From Puccinellia tenuiflora (Eukaryota > Streptophyta > Magnoliopsida > Poales > Poaceae), in NCBI GenBank assembly GCA_012064385.1, contig QRDG01000941.1, positions 65,219-129,218 on the forward strand: 64,000 nt of DNA, read 5' to 3'. This document shows, piece by piece, positions 34,905 through 46,553 of this stretch. The position numbers and the translations under genes are program-made. Each line of letters begins with the position of its first letter. The stretch's first letter is position 1. The notes under the pieces are model-generated. The model was not told where the DNA came from, did not search any database, and saw only the letters and a list, made by a program, of their open reading frames with translations.

Positions 34905-36138
34905 GGGCTAATTTGGCTGCAAGGGCAGCAAAAACCGGGGTAGGAAATCCCCATAGGAAATTTCGAAGGGCACCTGGGATCCCTGGTTCTGGACGGGGGA
35001 AATCTCCCAAATCCCTGTGCTCATTTGGTAGCACGGATCAGGGAGGGAAATCCCTGACACCCTCAACAATATGTCTAGTATAAAATTTTGAAATACCACA
35101 TATAATTCTTACAGGCATAACTCAATTCTGCAAAAACCACAGATTAATAATGGAATAAAAATAGAAAATAAAATACAGAAAATTCGAAATAAGATGTGAC
35201 AACACATCAAATCGTCAGATCACATATTTAAAAAATAACAAGAAAATCAGAAAAAATAACAAAGATAATTTCTGAACACAAATGGAGTAAGTAAAAGCAT
35301 TCAAGCCACATGCATTCACATCTTGACACTTGACGAGAAGAATCAGTGTAGCATATAACAGTTATTACATGTTCAAAAGTATTAGCTTTCAAACTGCCAT
35401 ACATTACTCTCATTCGATAAAAGAAATTCATAAGTTGCAAGTAGCCGTATCATGACTCCAATTCTCAACCAAAAAGCACAATATTGCAATGATTTCTGAC
35501 TCCGATGCCCTTGATATTAACTCTCCAGATTTCAAGCTCGTACTGCACAAGAGAAACATGTGATTAGTACATTGTCATTCATCCTGGACAAAGAACAATC
35601 TTGATGGAAAGACAAAACTGCAGTAGCAAGGGCCGACAACTCTCAGTTGCACGCTATAACTAATTATTGTTAAGCTACTACAGATGGACGTGTATCTAAA
35701 TCCATGGTGACAAACATCCCTTCCAGAGTTATACAGATAGTCATTCCGGAAGTTGGCGCAAATATCCTGAGTTGGTCTCTAAAATAACTATGGTTCTATG
35801 GTGACCCATACCTGACATCAAATAAGCTATGGTTGGGGGTTGAGACTACTAGGTAAGCTAGAAGCATCAAATAAACATTCAGAATGTAGCATTTTACAAC
35901 AAAACCTGCACTGACTGAACTTTAAAATTTTTACAAGTTCAGTTTTGATACAACTTTACATATTTAACAAAATGACCTATCCTCAAATAGTATCACATAA
36001 TTCAGTTTGATCATTACTTTCCCAGAAATCTAACAAACATATTCTACAAGGATTCTTTCTATTGAACATTCAGATTTTTGCAAGAACCTACAGAAAATCC
36101 TATGTGGATTCATGAAAGACAACAAATCGTTACGCACC

Positions 36139-36516
36139 TTATGTTTTCTGCATGGCAGCAATTTCATCTTTCAACCAGAAAATTCGAAGACTCAAATCCT
36201 TGGTGTTGAGGAAGATTTCTCGATTCAGCTCGCATTTGAAAAGCCGCAGTGCCTTTGCTTTCTCTGCAACTGTAAGAACTTCCATCGGTTCTAGTGTAGC
36301 CACACAGTTTGCAATGGAGTACTTATCATCTTCCTTTGGTTCTTTCATCTCTTCAACAAATTTCTGAGTTTGTTTCTTCCTGAAATCCATGTATTCTTCA
36401 AGCACTAGAGCCACCTGACTTTGCTTTCTTTTCTTCACTGGTTCTTCTTTCTGTCCAGAGCTAGCACTAGCTGTAGGTCCAAGCTCATCCCCTCTCGACA
36501 CACCTTGGACATTCAT
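36139..36516 (-). pseudogene. Harbinger Myb/SANT-like partner protein, C-terminal remnant
   Basis: 125 residues from ATG 36516 to a stop at 36139. It ends in YSIANCVATLEPMEVLTVAE, KALRLFKCELNREIFLNTKD and LRIFWLKDEI, which resemble the C-terminal helical part of plant Myb/SANT-like (L10-interacting type) proteins encoded by Harbinger elements as the DNA-binding and nuclear-import partner. The N-terminal Myb/SANT domain is missing. The frame is clean, but its upstream neighbour is the cut end of the transposase only 45 bases away, pointing to an internal deletion. Confidence 0.7.
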
Positions 36517-36560
36517 ACTAGTAGAGGACTGACCACCGTCTAGACTGGAAGAGAAGGGGT

Positions 36561-37453
36561 TTAAGGTACCATGATGATTGCTGGATGAGTTTGTGTATTT
36601 CCATATCCACCATCAACAAGATAGAATTTTCCCGCGGGCACTTCAAACCCCCTGCTAATGGCAGACCGGAGAACCCCTGCATCTGATGCAGATCCTTCCC
36701 ACCCACATGAAATAAATGTGAAGTTTAGGTCAAAGTCGCAAGCTACCATCATATTTTGAGAAAGGGTTCCTTTCCTATTCCTATATGGAGCAGCTATATC
36801 TTCAGCTATTGAAATGGGAATATGTGTTCCATCAATTGCCCCAATGCAATTCTGCATATTAAAAAACAGCAAACATGGTGGGCTTAGAAATGAATATGGA
36901 TAAGCTTGGAGAAGTTTTTGACAAAGTAGATAGATGTAGAGTGGTTCACCTGAAAATAAGGCCAAAAGCGAGGGTTCGAAACAATTTTTGGGTGGGGCTG
37001 GAGCGAAGTTGGAACCTTCACAAATCTCTGGACTATAATTGGAATTATGTTGAAAATCTCATTCATCTTCCTACTAACTGTTTCAGCACTATGTTGGAAG
37101 TATTTTTGTAGATCTTGATTGGTAGCATTATGTGAGATCATGTACATGAACATGCCCAACTGCTCGTCTACACCTACAATTGGTGTGCCTTCCAACAGAC
37201 GCTCTCTTTTAAGATAATTTGAGATGGATCTAAAAATCTCAGGCTCCATACGAAATTCAACCTTAGACCAAATCTCATGTCCTTCTAGTATCTCCTTAAC
37301 CTTCATAGCACCGGTTAGAGAAGATGTGTGGACTGGTCTTTTTTCTTCATACAAAGCAGAGTATAAAGCGGGAACCAATACAAAGAAAAGTTCATCATCT
37401 TCTTCTTGTTCTTGCAGCAGAAATTTTCTTATCTTATCCCTTCTAGAACCCAT
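36561..37453 (-). pseudogene. Harbinger DDE transposase, truncated before the last catalytic residue
   Basis: Exon 1 (37453-36950) starts MGSRRDKIRKFLLQEQEEDD and includes GVDEQLGMFMYMISHNATNQ. The donor is cag|gtgaac. Exon 2 (36851-36561) follows a gcag acceptor in phase 0 and contains NCIGAIDGTHIPISI with the first catalytic Asp, PYRNRKGTLSQNMM, and FYLVDGGYGN with the second. It then stops at NTQTHPAIIMVP, with no downstream helical region or final acidic residue. ATG 37453 is the first ATG; the preceding in-frame codon is GTG. The HARBI1-like family cuts and pastes DNA at TWA sites. This copy would be catalytically dead. Confidence 0.85.
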
Positions 37454-38724
37454 CACTAGTATTTAAGTAAGAAAAATTTAATAACAGTGCAACCAGGAAC
37501 AAATGATAAATAGCAGCACATAGGAACAAGCATCTAATATGCCAAGGAATACACAAACAAGAACAAATAGTAACCAGGAACAAGATACATACTGAATTTT
37601 GGAGTTTTCACACGATCCCAAGAGGGTGGAGGCTCGTCAAAGAATGAATTCACCGGAGAGAAAGCCACACCGAATTTATACTACACATTTGGAAGCAAAA
37701 ATAATTTAATCAAGGATATGACAATTTATCAAAGATACAACTAGCATCAATTAATTGCAAGAATTTATCAAAGCATCAATTAACTAGCATGTGGAAGCTA
37801 GCTCTAGGTCTGACTGGTAGAACTCTGTCTTTTGGAAGCTGGCTTCTAACTGCAGATTTAGCTAGAATGATTGAAGTGTACTGTGCTCTGAATTGCTATG
37901 TGGTACCCATGGTCATATTACAAACATAGAAACATCATACTAGTATACTAAAGCACTATATGCCAATGATTAAGTTTGCTGCTAAAAACAACAACTATGA
38001 TTAATTTTTACTTTAAGTTTATAACTTACTCTAGGTGCCTTCAAAACACAATAGGAAAGATCAACACAACAGAAGCAAGGTTAATACTAAACAACATGGA
38101 TTCTGCCATACATAAATTATCATGGATTCTGGATGTTATAGATGGTTAAAGAAAAAAGAAAAAACAAGCTCACTTGTTAATGAATGCAGATGCGTTGGAC
38201 CAGAGAAAGAGGGTGCCCAGGGTGAGGATGAGGCAGTGGCAGAATTTCCTGCACATTTGTAAGCAATTGATAATTTATCAAAGATATAACCAGCATCAAT
38301 TAATTCCAAGAAAATAGGTGCAGAAACAATTGAGAATTAATTCTAGCAGAGAGTAAGGTTTCAGATATAACCAGCATCAGATTCCATCAGGTTTAATTAG
38401 TTAAAGAGGGAAGAAAACAGCGGATCATCGGATTCCATCATGTACATAGATTATCATCACAAAATCATATATATGTCAAGATCCAGCAAGCAAACCATCA
38501 ACTAATTGAGTTCAGACGTATCACAGATAAGCAGCGCATGCTAGACAACATGCTAATACATTACTAGCAACACTAGACCTGGCTCGTGTTGGGGGAACAT
38601 GCGAAGAATACAAATCTGGAACTTTATGGCAAGTCGCAATTGGTATGCATGATGCATTCCCCTCCCCTGTGCACGCGTGTCCTAAAATTACATGGATCAA
38701 ACTCTGAAAAGATCCATTCATTCA

Positions 38725-39034
38725 GGTGTTAGCATCGGCGTGGTCATGCTGGCGCTGGGCACGTCCTGCACCTACGCGATCCAGGAGAAGCGGCGGCTCG
38801 CCGTGATCAAGACCCGGCACTTCCGGCAGCACGGCGGGCAGCTCGTCTTCGAGGAGATGAAGAAGTCCAGCAACAACAAGCAGGGGATCTCCTTCACTCT
38901 CTTCACGAGGCAGGGAGACGCTCATCCTGTCCCAGATCAACCACAAGAACATCGTGAAGCTCTACGGGTGCTGCCTGGAGGTGGAGGTCCCCATGCTCGT
39001 CTACCAGTTAATCCCCAACGGCACCCAACACTAG
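38725..39034 (+). pseudogene. Captured wall-associated kinase (WAK) gene fragment inside Harbinger
   Basis: Block 1 (38725-38913) reads GVSIGVVMLALGTSCTYAI (transmembrane segment), then HGGQLVFEEMKKSSN and ISFTLFTRQ, the WAK juxtamembrane region just before the kinase domain. Block 2 (38915-39034), one frame over, reads ETLILSQINHKNIVKLYGCC, LEVEVPMLVYQLIPNGT and stop, from the kinase N-lobe. The segment between (glycine loop and catalytic lysine) is missing. An intact cattcag acceptor-like string stands directly before block 1, so the copy probably came from genomic DNA and starts at an exon. WAKs are cell-wall-sensing receptor kinases; this piece has no kinase activity. Confidence 0.82.
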
Positions 39035-39627
39035 GTGGAGAAGTAAAAGATCGAGAGATTAGATGTCTCACCGCTACTGATCCCGCTACCCTTGCTGTGA
39101 TGCGCCTTGTGGATCTGGGGCCTGCAAGTTCATCTTGAGATTAGAAGGGGCCACGGTGATGAGTGCAAGAACAAGAAGCAGGAGTGCAAGATCCACGAAC
39201 CAAGTGGAGGTGGATCTGGTGGACCTGCTGCAGCTGCGTGGAGTAGTCGGAAGAGGAAAATCCACCAGCGTCTCCGGCGGCGCCGGCGCAGCCGCGGGGG
39301 CGGAGGAGGTGGAAGGGGAGGGGGCGATCGTCACGGATCCGGATGACAGCGGCCCTGGTCTCCCCCTCGCTCCTGGTCGCGGAGGAAGGCGTCGCGCCGC
39401 CGCCTAGCTAGCGAGAGTGAGCGAGCGAGCGAGCTCGGGTTTTCCCTCCCGACGTCTCGACTAGGGGAGCCCTAACCCGGGGAAACGTCGCGGAAGGGCC
39501 GAATTTCCCTGTCCACATGGAGCGCCAAATGGGCCTGTGGGGCTACCCGGGCCAGATTCGGCCGGGGGTTTTTCACCCGGGGAAAAGGCCGGGATCCCGG
39601 GCTTTTCCCCTGCTACCAAACTAGCCC

Positions 39628-40106
39628 TAAGTGAAGCGGATCCACCCAGAGCAGGAGCCGGTAGAGATTGCTAATTTCAACTCCGTTGGGACCGCGACGG
39701 TGGAGGAGATGGAGTGTGCCGAGTACCGGAAAAAATGGGACAAAACTACCAGTTCTACGCCAGCGACGACAACTAGTGAACGTCGCTGCTGCTCCACCGC
39801 CTCCTCGTCACCTCGCCGGTGATCGGTCAAGTTTAAATTTATTTTGTTGATGAACTATATTTAAATTCCTGTTTGTTGAACTATGTGATGGTGACCTATG
39901 TAATTTTAATCTAGGATTTATTGAACAGTGTTTAAATCCGTGTTTTAATCTATGTGTTCTAAGCATATATATTCTTGTTTGAAGTGTGCAAATTCTTGTG
40001 ATCAAAAGTTGTGGAACCGCATTTTTAAAATTTATAGTACACGGATCTAGAAAATCGATCAAATGTCATACCGCAAAAATATTTTACGGTGAGCTGTCAC
40101 ATTTTA
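39628..40106. other. Short host interval between Harbinger and Mutator elements
   Basis: A short open reading (plus, 39634-39820) with acidic and Ser/Thr residues lacks family features. AT-rich sequence follows. The last nine bases (cacatttta) are the left target duplication of the Mutator-type element. Confidence 0.4.
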
Positions 40107-40392
40107 GAGCTAAATACATCCATGGTCCCAATAGTTGTTCACCATGTGCAAAGTAGTACCACTAGTTGTAAAATGGGGTCTGGTAGTCCGCCAACGGGTT
40201 CTAAAGCCGACACGTGCCATCGGTCTTTTGCGATAACACCCCTAAATATTTTTTATACCATATTTATGCCCTCTGTACTGCGCACCGAGGTGGGACCCAC
40301 CTGTCAGACTTGGAGTAAGTAATTAAAATTTTAAGTGCGGTTCGCAGGAACCTGACTCGAACTCGCGACCTGCTCTTGCTGAGAGTACGATC

Positions 40393-40640
40393 GCTTTTTT
40401 TTTTTTGAGGCATCTTGATTGGTATACAGATGTAGTGTACCTGAACTCGCGTACAAACACACCCACACACACGCACGCAACACCACACTCACACTAGTAC
40501 GCCAGCTTAGAACTACGACCATACACCCACGCGTTTTGGACTACTATAGTGAGGCCGCTCACAAATTTGCTCCCCCGGGAGTCGAACCGTGGGTGGGCAG
40601 GCTGGCCACCGCCAAGCCCTGCCACTGCGTTTCTTTTTTG
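40393..40640 (-). mobile_element. Possible SINE inside the MULE
   Basis: On the minus strand a candidate RNA polymerase III B box ggttcgactcc (40588-40578) lies downstream of a weak A-box-like tggcagggcttgg. The block ends in an A run (T run at about 40394-40407 on the plus strand). Length is about 245 bp. No target duplication was established, so the call is tentative. Confidence 0.35.
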
Positions 40641-41282
40641 AAGCCAGGATTAACTACATTGTTCTAGCACACATGCAACACTGCTAATTAGTAGTATTAC
40701 CGGGATGAAGAACAGTCCATTACTCGCACTATTTCAACAATGGGTATATGCAAAGATCACTAATTTTCACAACATGTGTACTTCGAACATGTATGTACAA
40801 AGTGCACATCAACACCTATAGAGAAAAGGTCAAGTGTAGCTCACGCTACAAGTAGCCAGTTTTTTCAAAAAAATTGAAAACAACATTTCAATATTTTATA
40901 AAAATCTTTAAAAAATTATAGATATTCATAATGATGTATTCTTCTAGCATGTAAAATCTCAAATCGAAACACATTGTATTTTAAGCCACATAAAAAAGAT
41001 AAATCTGACAAATTTTAGAGGCTAAATTTTGACATTGTTTATTATTTTATATCTACACTTTTATTATTTTTGCACAGCCTAGAGTACAATATGTTTCGAG
41101 ACAAAAATTTGCAGAATGATAGAATACATCTTTTCCTACATCTAGATTTTGTTTCAGATTTTTCTAAACTATAAAATTTAATTTTTAATTTTTTTAAAAT
41201 AAGAGTTACATGTTGCAACCGTGCTGCCGTCCCAGTACACGTCGTTGCACCCTCCACTCCCGCCCCATCACGTTTTTCTTTT

Positions 41283-41417
41283 TTTAGTTACTTGCTCCAA
41301 GTCTGACAGGTGGGTCCCACCTCGGTGCACAGTACAGTGGGCATATAAAATTTTAGTTACTTGCTCCAAGTCTGACAGGTGGGTCCCACCTCGGTGCACA
41401 GTACAGTGGTCATAAAT
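41283..41417. repeat. Two-copy tandem duplication within the MULE right arm
   Basis: The string ttagttacttgctccaagtc, with the following ctgacaggtgggtcccacct and ggtgcacagtacagtgg, occurs at 41285 and again at about 41353. The two copies are nearly identical, so the duplication is recent. The left arm at 40250-40325 has only one copy. Confidence 0.85.
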
Positions 41418-44400
41418 ATGGTATAAGAAATATTTAGGGGTGTTATCGCAAAGGACCGATGCCACGTGTCGGCTTTAGAGCCCGTTGGGACTAGTTTTGC
41501 ACTGTGTAGCAAGTTCTGAGACTACTAGACCCCATTTTACAACTAGTGGGACTACTTTGCACATGGTGAACAACTATTGGGACCATGGATGTATTTAGCT
41601 CCACATTTTAAGGGATCTTGCTAGAGATGCTCATAACACAGTCAAGTGGCATACACATTCATGTAAGCGCACTACTCTATCCATCCCATTCCTAATTGGT
41701 GTTTTAAAGAAATTTATATTAGACTAGGTTAAACAACAAATGTGAATATTTAGATGTAGACACCGAGCATACTATTATGCTCAGAAAGTAATTCCATGGG
41801 TTTTTTTGAGGACTTAGGTCCTTCCAAATTTTCTTATGGTGGCCATTTTATTCGGAGATTAAAATTCTTTGGATTTTATCCTACCTTTTACTTTTGTAAC
41901 GCCCCGATCCCGGAATTATACAGAGAGGCTATGTAGTCAACACAACCATCAATGTATAAAACAAAGATCGAGACTTGTGGAACAGAACTGGCACAAAGCA
42001 TGACTCTACGACACAAAACATTTATATAGCAACTCATATAACGAGAAGAATACAAATATTACAAGCAAAAAGGATCACAGATCCAACAATTCAACAAGCG
42101 GAAGCGGGTAGTGTTGTCTAACAACAAGAAGCAAATATATGGCCTAAGAGGCCTACAATAAACATCATCCCAGCCAGCTTGTTCCACGGTCCCAAGCTGC
42201 CACCTGGGAACCCCAGACTAGTAGTCGACGTCAACGAAGAACCCACCTAACTGCTCGGTGTCGTCCTCCTCTGAAATACAAATACATAAAGGCAGCAAAG
42301 AGAGACTGAGTACGATGTACTCGCAAGTTTAGTAGGGCGATATAGGCCCAATGACTGACGGAGGCTCTAAAGCTTTATATGTATTTCTTTTGCATAAAGC
42401 TAAATTTTCATAAACCGAAACATAAATGACACAAGGCATTCGTCTACTCAGAATACTTTTATAAACGGGGTAAGAGAGTAAACATTTGTCAACTTTGGTT
42501 CTCATCGAACCCTTTTGTAACCAACCACACTCATCTCCACCAAGGCACCCCCTCGAATCACCCTCGAGGAAGTGAACCTTTATCACACGTTGATTATGCA
42601 ACCTTTAGCTGCCATATCAATTAGGTTAACGTTGTCTATGATCTTATATCCGATACCAAGATTGTCCATAACCGTGGACACGGCTTTTCGAAAAGATTAA
42701 CCCTGCAGGGGTGTACTAATTTACCCATTGGTACCGTCCGGCTCACCTAGTTGGCCCTCTTCCGGGGAAGGCCGGCAAGCAGGCGCGGTTAAACCTTTAC
42801 CTCGCGTGAGACTATCCAAGAGTCATCAGTGGCCACAGGGCAAGTTTACCCAGCCTCAGCCCCTGCCCCATCGCCACTTCCTAACACCACCATCCTCATC
42901 ATCCTTTTTCCGCTCACACACACGGCAAATGGAAATAGCAAACTAGAGGACCCTTGGATACGCCCGCACAAGTTATTCAGTTAGTAAGGCGCCCATACAC
43001 CCACCAATGGCAGCACGCTCGTCTTGGTTCAAGAGGTAAAGAACTCGCACCTAGGGGCTAGAGTGAGGCAAAACACCATCCCCGATGGCAACTCACCCGA
43101 ACCGTCTTAGCATTTTAATTAAGCATCACCATTATCCACCGTGCCCGAATCATTCCATCAACATAAACAATTATGGAATTAATAACGGACATAAAGCATT
43201 ACTTAAGCATGGCTAAGCATAGCTAAGCATATGAATACAAACATTTTATCTTTATCTCGGCCAACACTTCAACCCTAGGTTTCATAGGTAGGGATACATG
43301 TGATTGGCTCGGGGAAGAACATGCATTCATAGGATATTCTAATATTTACCAAAAGAGACATTTGAACCGTATGCAATATTATGGTGGATAAAATAAGTTT
43401 ATCAAAACATAGGATGCTAGATGCCAAGAAGGTTAGGTTATCTCTTGCCTTGCTGCCCGGGCGTGAAGTACTGCTCGTCGGGGTAATTAGAGAGACCCTC
43501 GGCTCCGGAATCTATCGATACCCAAAAGAGAGAAGCAAAGAACACATAAATCACACGAACACAAGATGCAATGCTCAATCACATGATGACATGTCAAGTT
43601 GATGCAAAGATATCATTATATAAATTAAAAGCAAAATTAAATGAGGAGCCAAATAATTAGTGCAATTATTTGGAAGCAACCCCATATTTATCTTAATGAC
43701 CACAATATTTATAAAGTATTTGAATTATTAGAGAGGTGGCTCAAATGCATGAACATGACATGAATGTATAGGGTTCGTCCTTCCGATCGTTTCGGTAATT
43801 TATTTGTAATTTTTGGAGTACCGATGAATAAGTAGTAATTTAATTAAATAAATGAATTTAATCCATTTAATCAAATTATGAATAACATCAAATAAGGATT
43901 TGTGATCATGATGTGATAAGTGCATGGTTTGATAGCATTTGCCATGGTGATCACTTCAATATTTTATTTATAATTTTTGGAACAATATTTATCGGAATAT
44001 GATTTTTCCCGATTAGGTCTCATTTTTACCATTTTAGGAATTCCCACATAATCAGCAAGATTAGAATTCCACAAGACTGTTACCATGATTCTATAACATA
44101 GGGTTTGTTTTGCTGAACATTTTGATATTTGGTTTGCAATTTTTGATGCATTATTCGAAAAGATATTAAAGTTTTACTTCGTTTATATTCCAAAAAGGAA
44201 AAAGGGAAGAACCCAAACAGGCCGGCCAGGCCGGGTGCAGGCCGGCCATTATGGCCGGGCCACAAACAGAGGAGCCCCGGCCACTGGGCCGGCCCATATG
44301 GCCGGGCAGGGACCCGAGAGGCCCCGGCCACTAAGCCGGCCAGGCCGGGGGGGGAAACCAGGCCGGGCGCACGCACCCGCGCGTTCGGTCAAAATGCCAC

Positions 44401-46553
44401 GACCGGCGCGAGCACGGCGGTGACCGCGGCGTCGGCACGGACGCGCACGGCGGTGGCCGGCGCGCGGGGACGCGATACTGGACGCGATTCGACGCGCCGT
44501 TCTAAGGGGAGTCCACGGGCGGCGATTTGGACCAAAAGGTCGTCGGGATGCGCACCGGCGACGGGCTACGGCGGCGTCACGGTTCGGCCGTCGGCGCCAG
44601 GACAAACGAGAGGGAAAGGGAGAGCACACGGAGGACGGGGAGCACCGCGAACTCACCCTGAGCGTGTTGGAGGGGTCGGCGGAGGCAGGGGTGGCCGGAC
44701 GGCGACGTGAGGGTGCTCGGACGCCGGCGGCCGGAGCGGAAAGGACCGGCGGCATGCTTGAGGTAAAGGGCGCCCCGGCCCGATTCACTCGGTGGGGAGG
44801 ACGAGGAGAGCGAGGCGAAGCTTTTGGCGGCGTCGTCATGGCCAGGGGCGGTCGGAGTCGATGGCGTGCGTGACGGCGGCGGTGATGGAGGCGCGGCGGA
44901 CAGGGAGCTCGATCTAGGGTCTCCATGTGCGGGAAAAGGAGAGAGAGAGGGGAGGGGAGGCACAGAGGAGAGGCATGGCGTCGGGGACCTCTTGAGTCTT
45001 GACCACGCGGGAGCAGGTGGGCGGCGGCATGGCTCGGGGCGGCATGGCGCCAGCGCCCTTGGTCGCCACAGTGAAAGGGGAAAGAGAGAGAGACTGGCAG
45101 TGGGGACCCACTGTCAGGGATTTCACCTTTTCCATTTTTCCCTTTTCTGATTTTTAAAACAGCAAGAAATATCTATTTAAAAGAGCTATTTAAGAAATTT
45201 ATAAAAATCTGGGAAAATTCATGTGGGCTCCCTAGGTTCTGAGGAATCACCACAAAAAGTGTTATCCCAAAAGTAAAATGTTTAGGTTCACATTTATTCA
45301 TATTGTCACAATTTGATCATTTTGATATATTGCAAAAAGGCACTTATTTGGAGCATTTTCACATTCTAAAGAATTATGAAATTACTTGAGTAGGCTCCCC
45401 TTGCCAGGCAGAGACTCCACACAATTTTGGTTGGCAACATAAAAAGGTTTGCACCACAATTGGTCATAGGATTGTAAATAAGGCAATTTTAATAATTTCC
45501 CAATTTATATTTATTTGGAGGACTTAAGCCATTCAATAAGTTATGAAAAATATTTATGGAGGCTCATATTATAGCAATGAATCACTCCATAACTTTAGTT
45601 TGAAATTTTGGAAAGCTTAACTTGGTTCCAAAAATAGAATTTGGTTAAACCAATTTGGAACCCTCATATTTATTTCTCATCTGACAAAACTTGGAAATTG
45701 AGAATTGGGGATAAGAAGTAAAATTTGGAACTTCCTAAACAATTTGGAAGTTCAAGAATAAAGTATTTGGCCAACTTGAGCTTTGCATTTGGTTTGGCCA
45801 TTTTGGCAAATGCATTTAGTTTGGAAAAAGTGAGGAAGGGTTTTGCTTCATTTGTTTTCATTTCTAGCTGTTGCTTTATTTCCATATTAGCAAATTTTAA
45901 AAAAATGTATGCCATGATGCAATGCAACACAAAAAGTGAAAATTTGGCCCGTATTTTAGGGTACCAAATTGGGGCTGTTACAACTTTGCACTCTAAGTAT
46001 GACAGGTGGGTCCCACCTCGGTGCACAGTACAGAGGGCAAAATATGGTATAAGAAATATTTAGGGGTGTTATCGCAAAGGACCGATGCCACGTGTCGGCT
46101 TTAGAATCCGTTGGGACTAGTTTTGCACTATGTAGCAAGTTCTGGGACTACTAGACCCCATTTTACAACTAGCGGGACTACTTTCCACATGGTGAACAAC
46201 TATTGGGACCATGGCATAACACGTCATAACACGTCAAGTTCTGGAACAACTATTAGCTCCACATTTTAAGGGATCTTGCTAGAGATGCTCATAACACGTC
46301 AAGTGGCATACACATTCATGTAAGCGCACTACTCTATCCATCCCATTCCTAATTGGTGTTTTAATTTTTTTTTTATATTAGACTAGGTTAAACAACAAAT
46401 GTGAATATTTGGATGTAGACACCGAACATACTATTATGCTCATAAAGTAATTCCATGGGATTTTTTGAGGATTTAGGTCCTTCCAAAATTTCTTATAGTG
46501 GCCATTTTATTCGGAGATTAAAATTCTTTGGAGTTTATCCTACCTTTTACTTT
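41362..46553. repeat. Tandem duplication of about 0.55 kb (MULE end plus flank), copies A and B split by a solo LTR
   Basis: Copy A is about 41357-41894 and copy B 45983-46553. Both contain the MULE right arm (ctgacaggtgggtcccacct, ccacgtgtcggctttaga), its end and the flank ggatcttgctagagatgctc through ctaccttttacttt. Copy B differs by scattered substitutions and a 40-base insertion of repeated cataacacgtc near 46215. The duplication is younger than the MULE insertion because it includes the right flank. The solo LTR at 41895-45982 lies exactly between the copies. Confidence 0.88.
41895..45982 (-). mobile_element. Solo LTR, 4.1 kb, same family as 19499-23491 but inverted
   Basis: The plus strand reads TGTAACGCCCCGATCCCGG at 41895 and ends TTGGGGCTGTTACA at 45982, flanked by a perfect 5-bp duplication acttt (41890-41894 and 45983-45987). 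Its reverse complement aligns with the first solo LTR over its full length: both termini, the cgtgtccgcggttatggac region, the gagggtgattcgagggggtg-like region and a ggccggccaggccggg-rich GC block. There are no coding domains. Long GC-rich open frames at 44250-44960 are composition artefacts. Confidence 0.9.

Larger units (their letters stand above)
34905..39627 (-). mobile_element. PIF/Harbinger transposon, 4.7 kb, internally deleted, carrying a host gene fragment
   Basis: The ends gggctaatttgg at 34905 and ccaaactagccc ending at 39627 are inverted copies with one mismatch. TAA flanks both sides (34902-34904 and 39628-39630), the Harbinger target size. Read on the minus strand it carries a GC-rich leader and possible first exon (39420-39090, ATG at 39132), a transposase remnant (37453-36561) and the C-terminal part of a Myb/SANT-like partner ORF (36516-36139). 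A fragment of a wall-associated kinase gene lies in the opposite orientation at 38725-39034. The transposase lacks its last catalytic region, so the element is non-autonomous. Confidence 0.88.
40107..41601. mobile_element. Mutator-type (MULE) non-autonomous element, 1.5 kb
   Basis: Long inverted ends begin gagctaaatacatccatggt at 40107, with the complement ending at 41601. They extend over more than 200 bases with indels (left arm to about 40325, right arm from about 41345). A perfect 9-bp target duplication cacatttta (40098-40106 and 41602-41610) is the Mutator size. No transposase is present. Its right arm contains a local tandem duplication of about 67 bp (41283-41417). A possible SINE lies inside. 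Confidence 0.88.

Noticed and set aside
34693..39822. Host gene interrupted by the 4.7 kb Harbinger element
   Set aside because: When the element and one TAA are removed, the left and right open readings are out of frame and hit a stop at once, so a split gene is not supported.
44249..44963. 225-residue and 128-residue minus frames
   Set aside because: They lie in the GC-rich part of the second solo LTR, low complexity, with several overlapping frames open at once.
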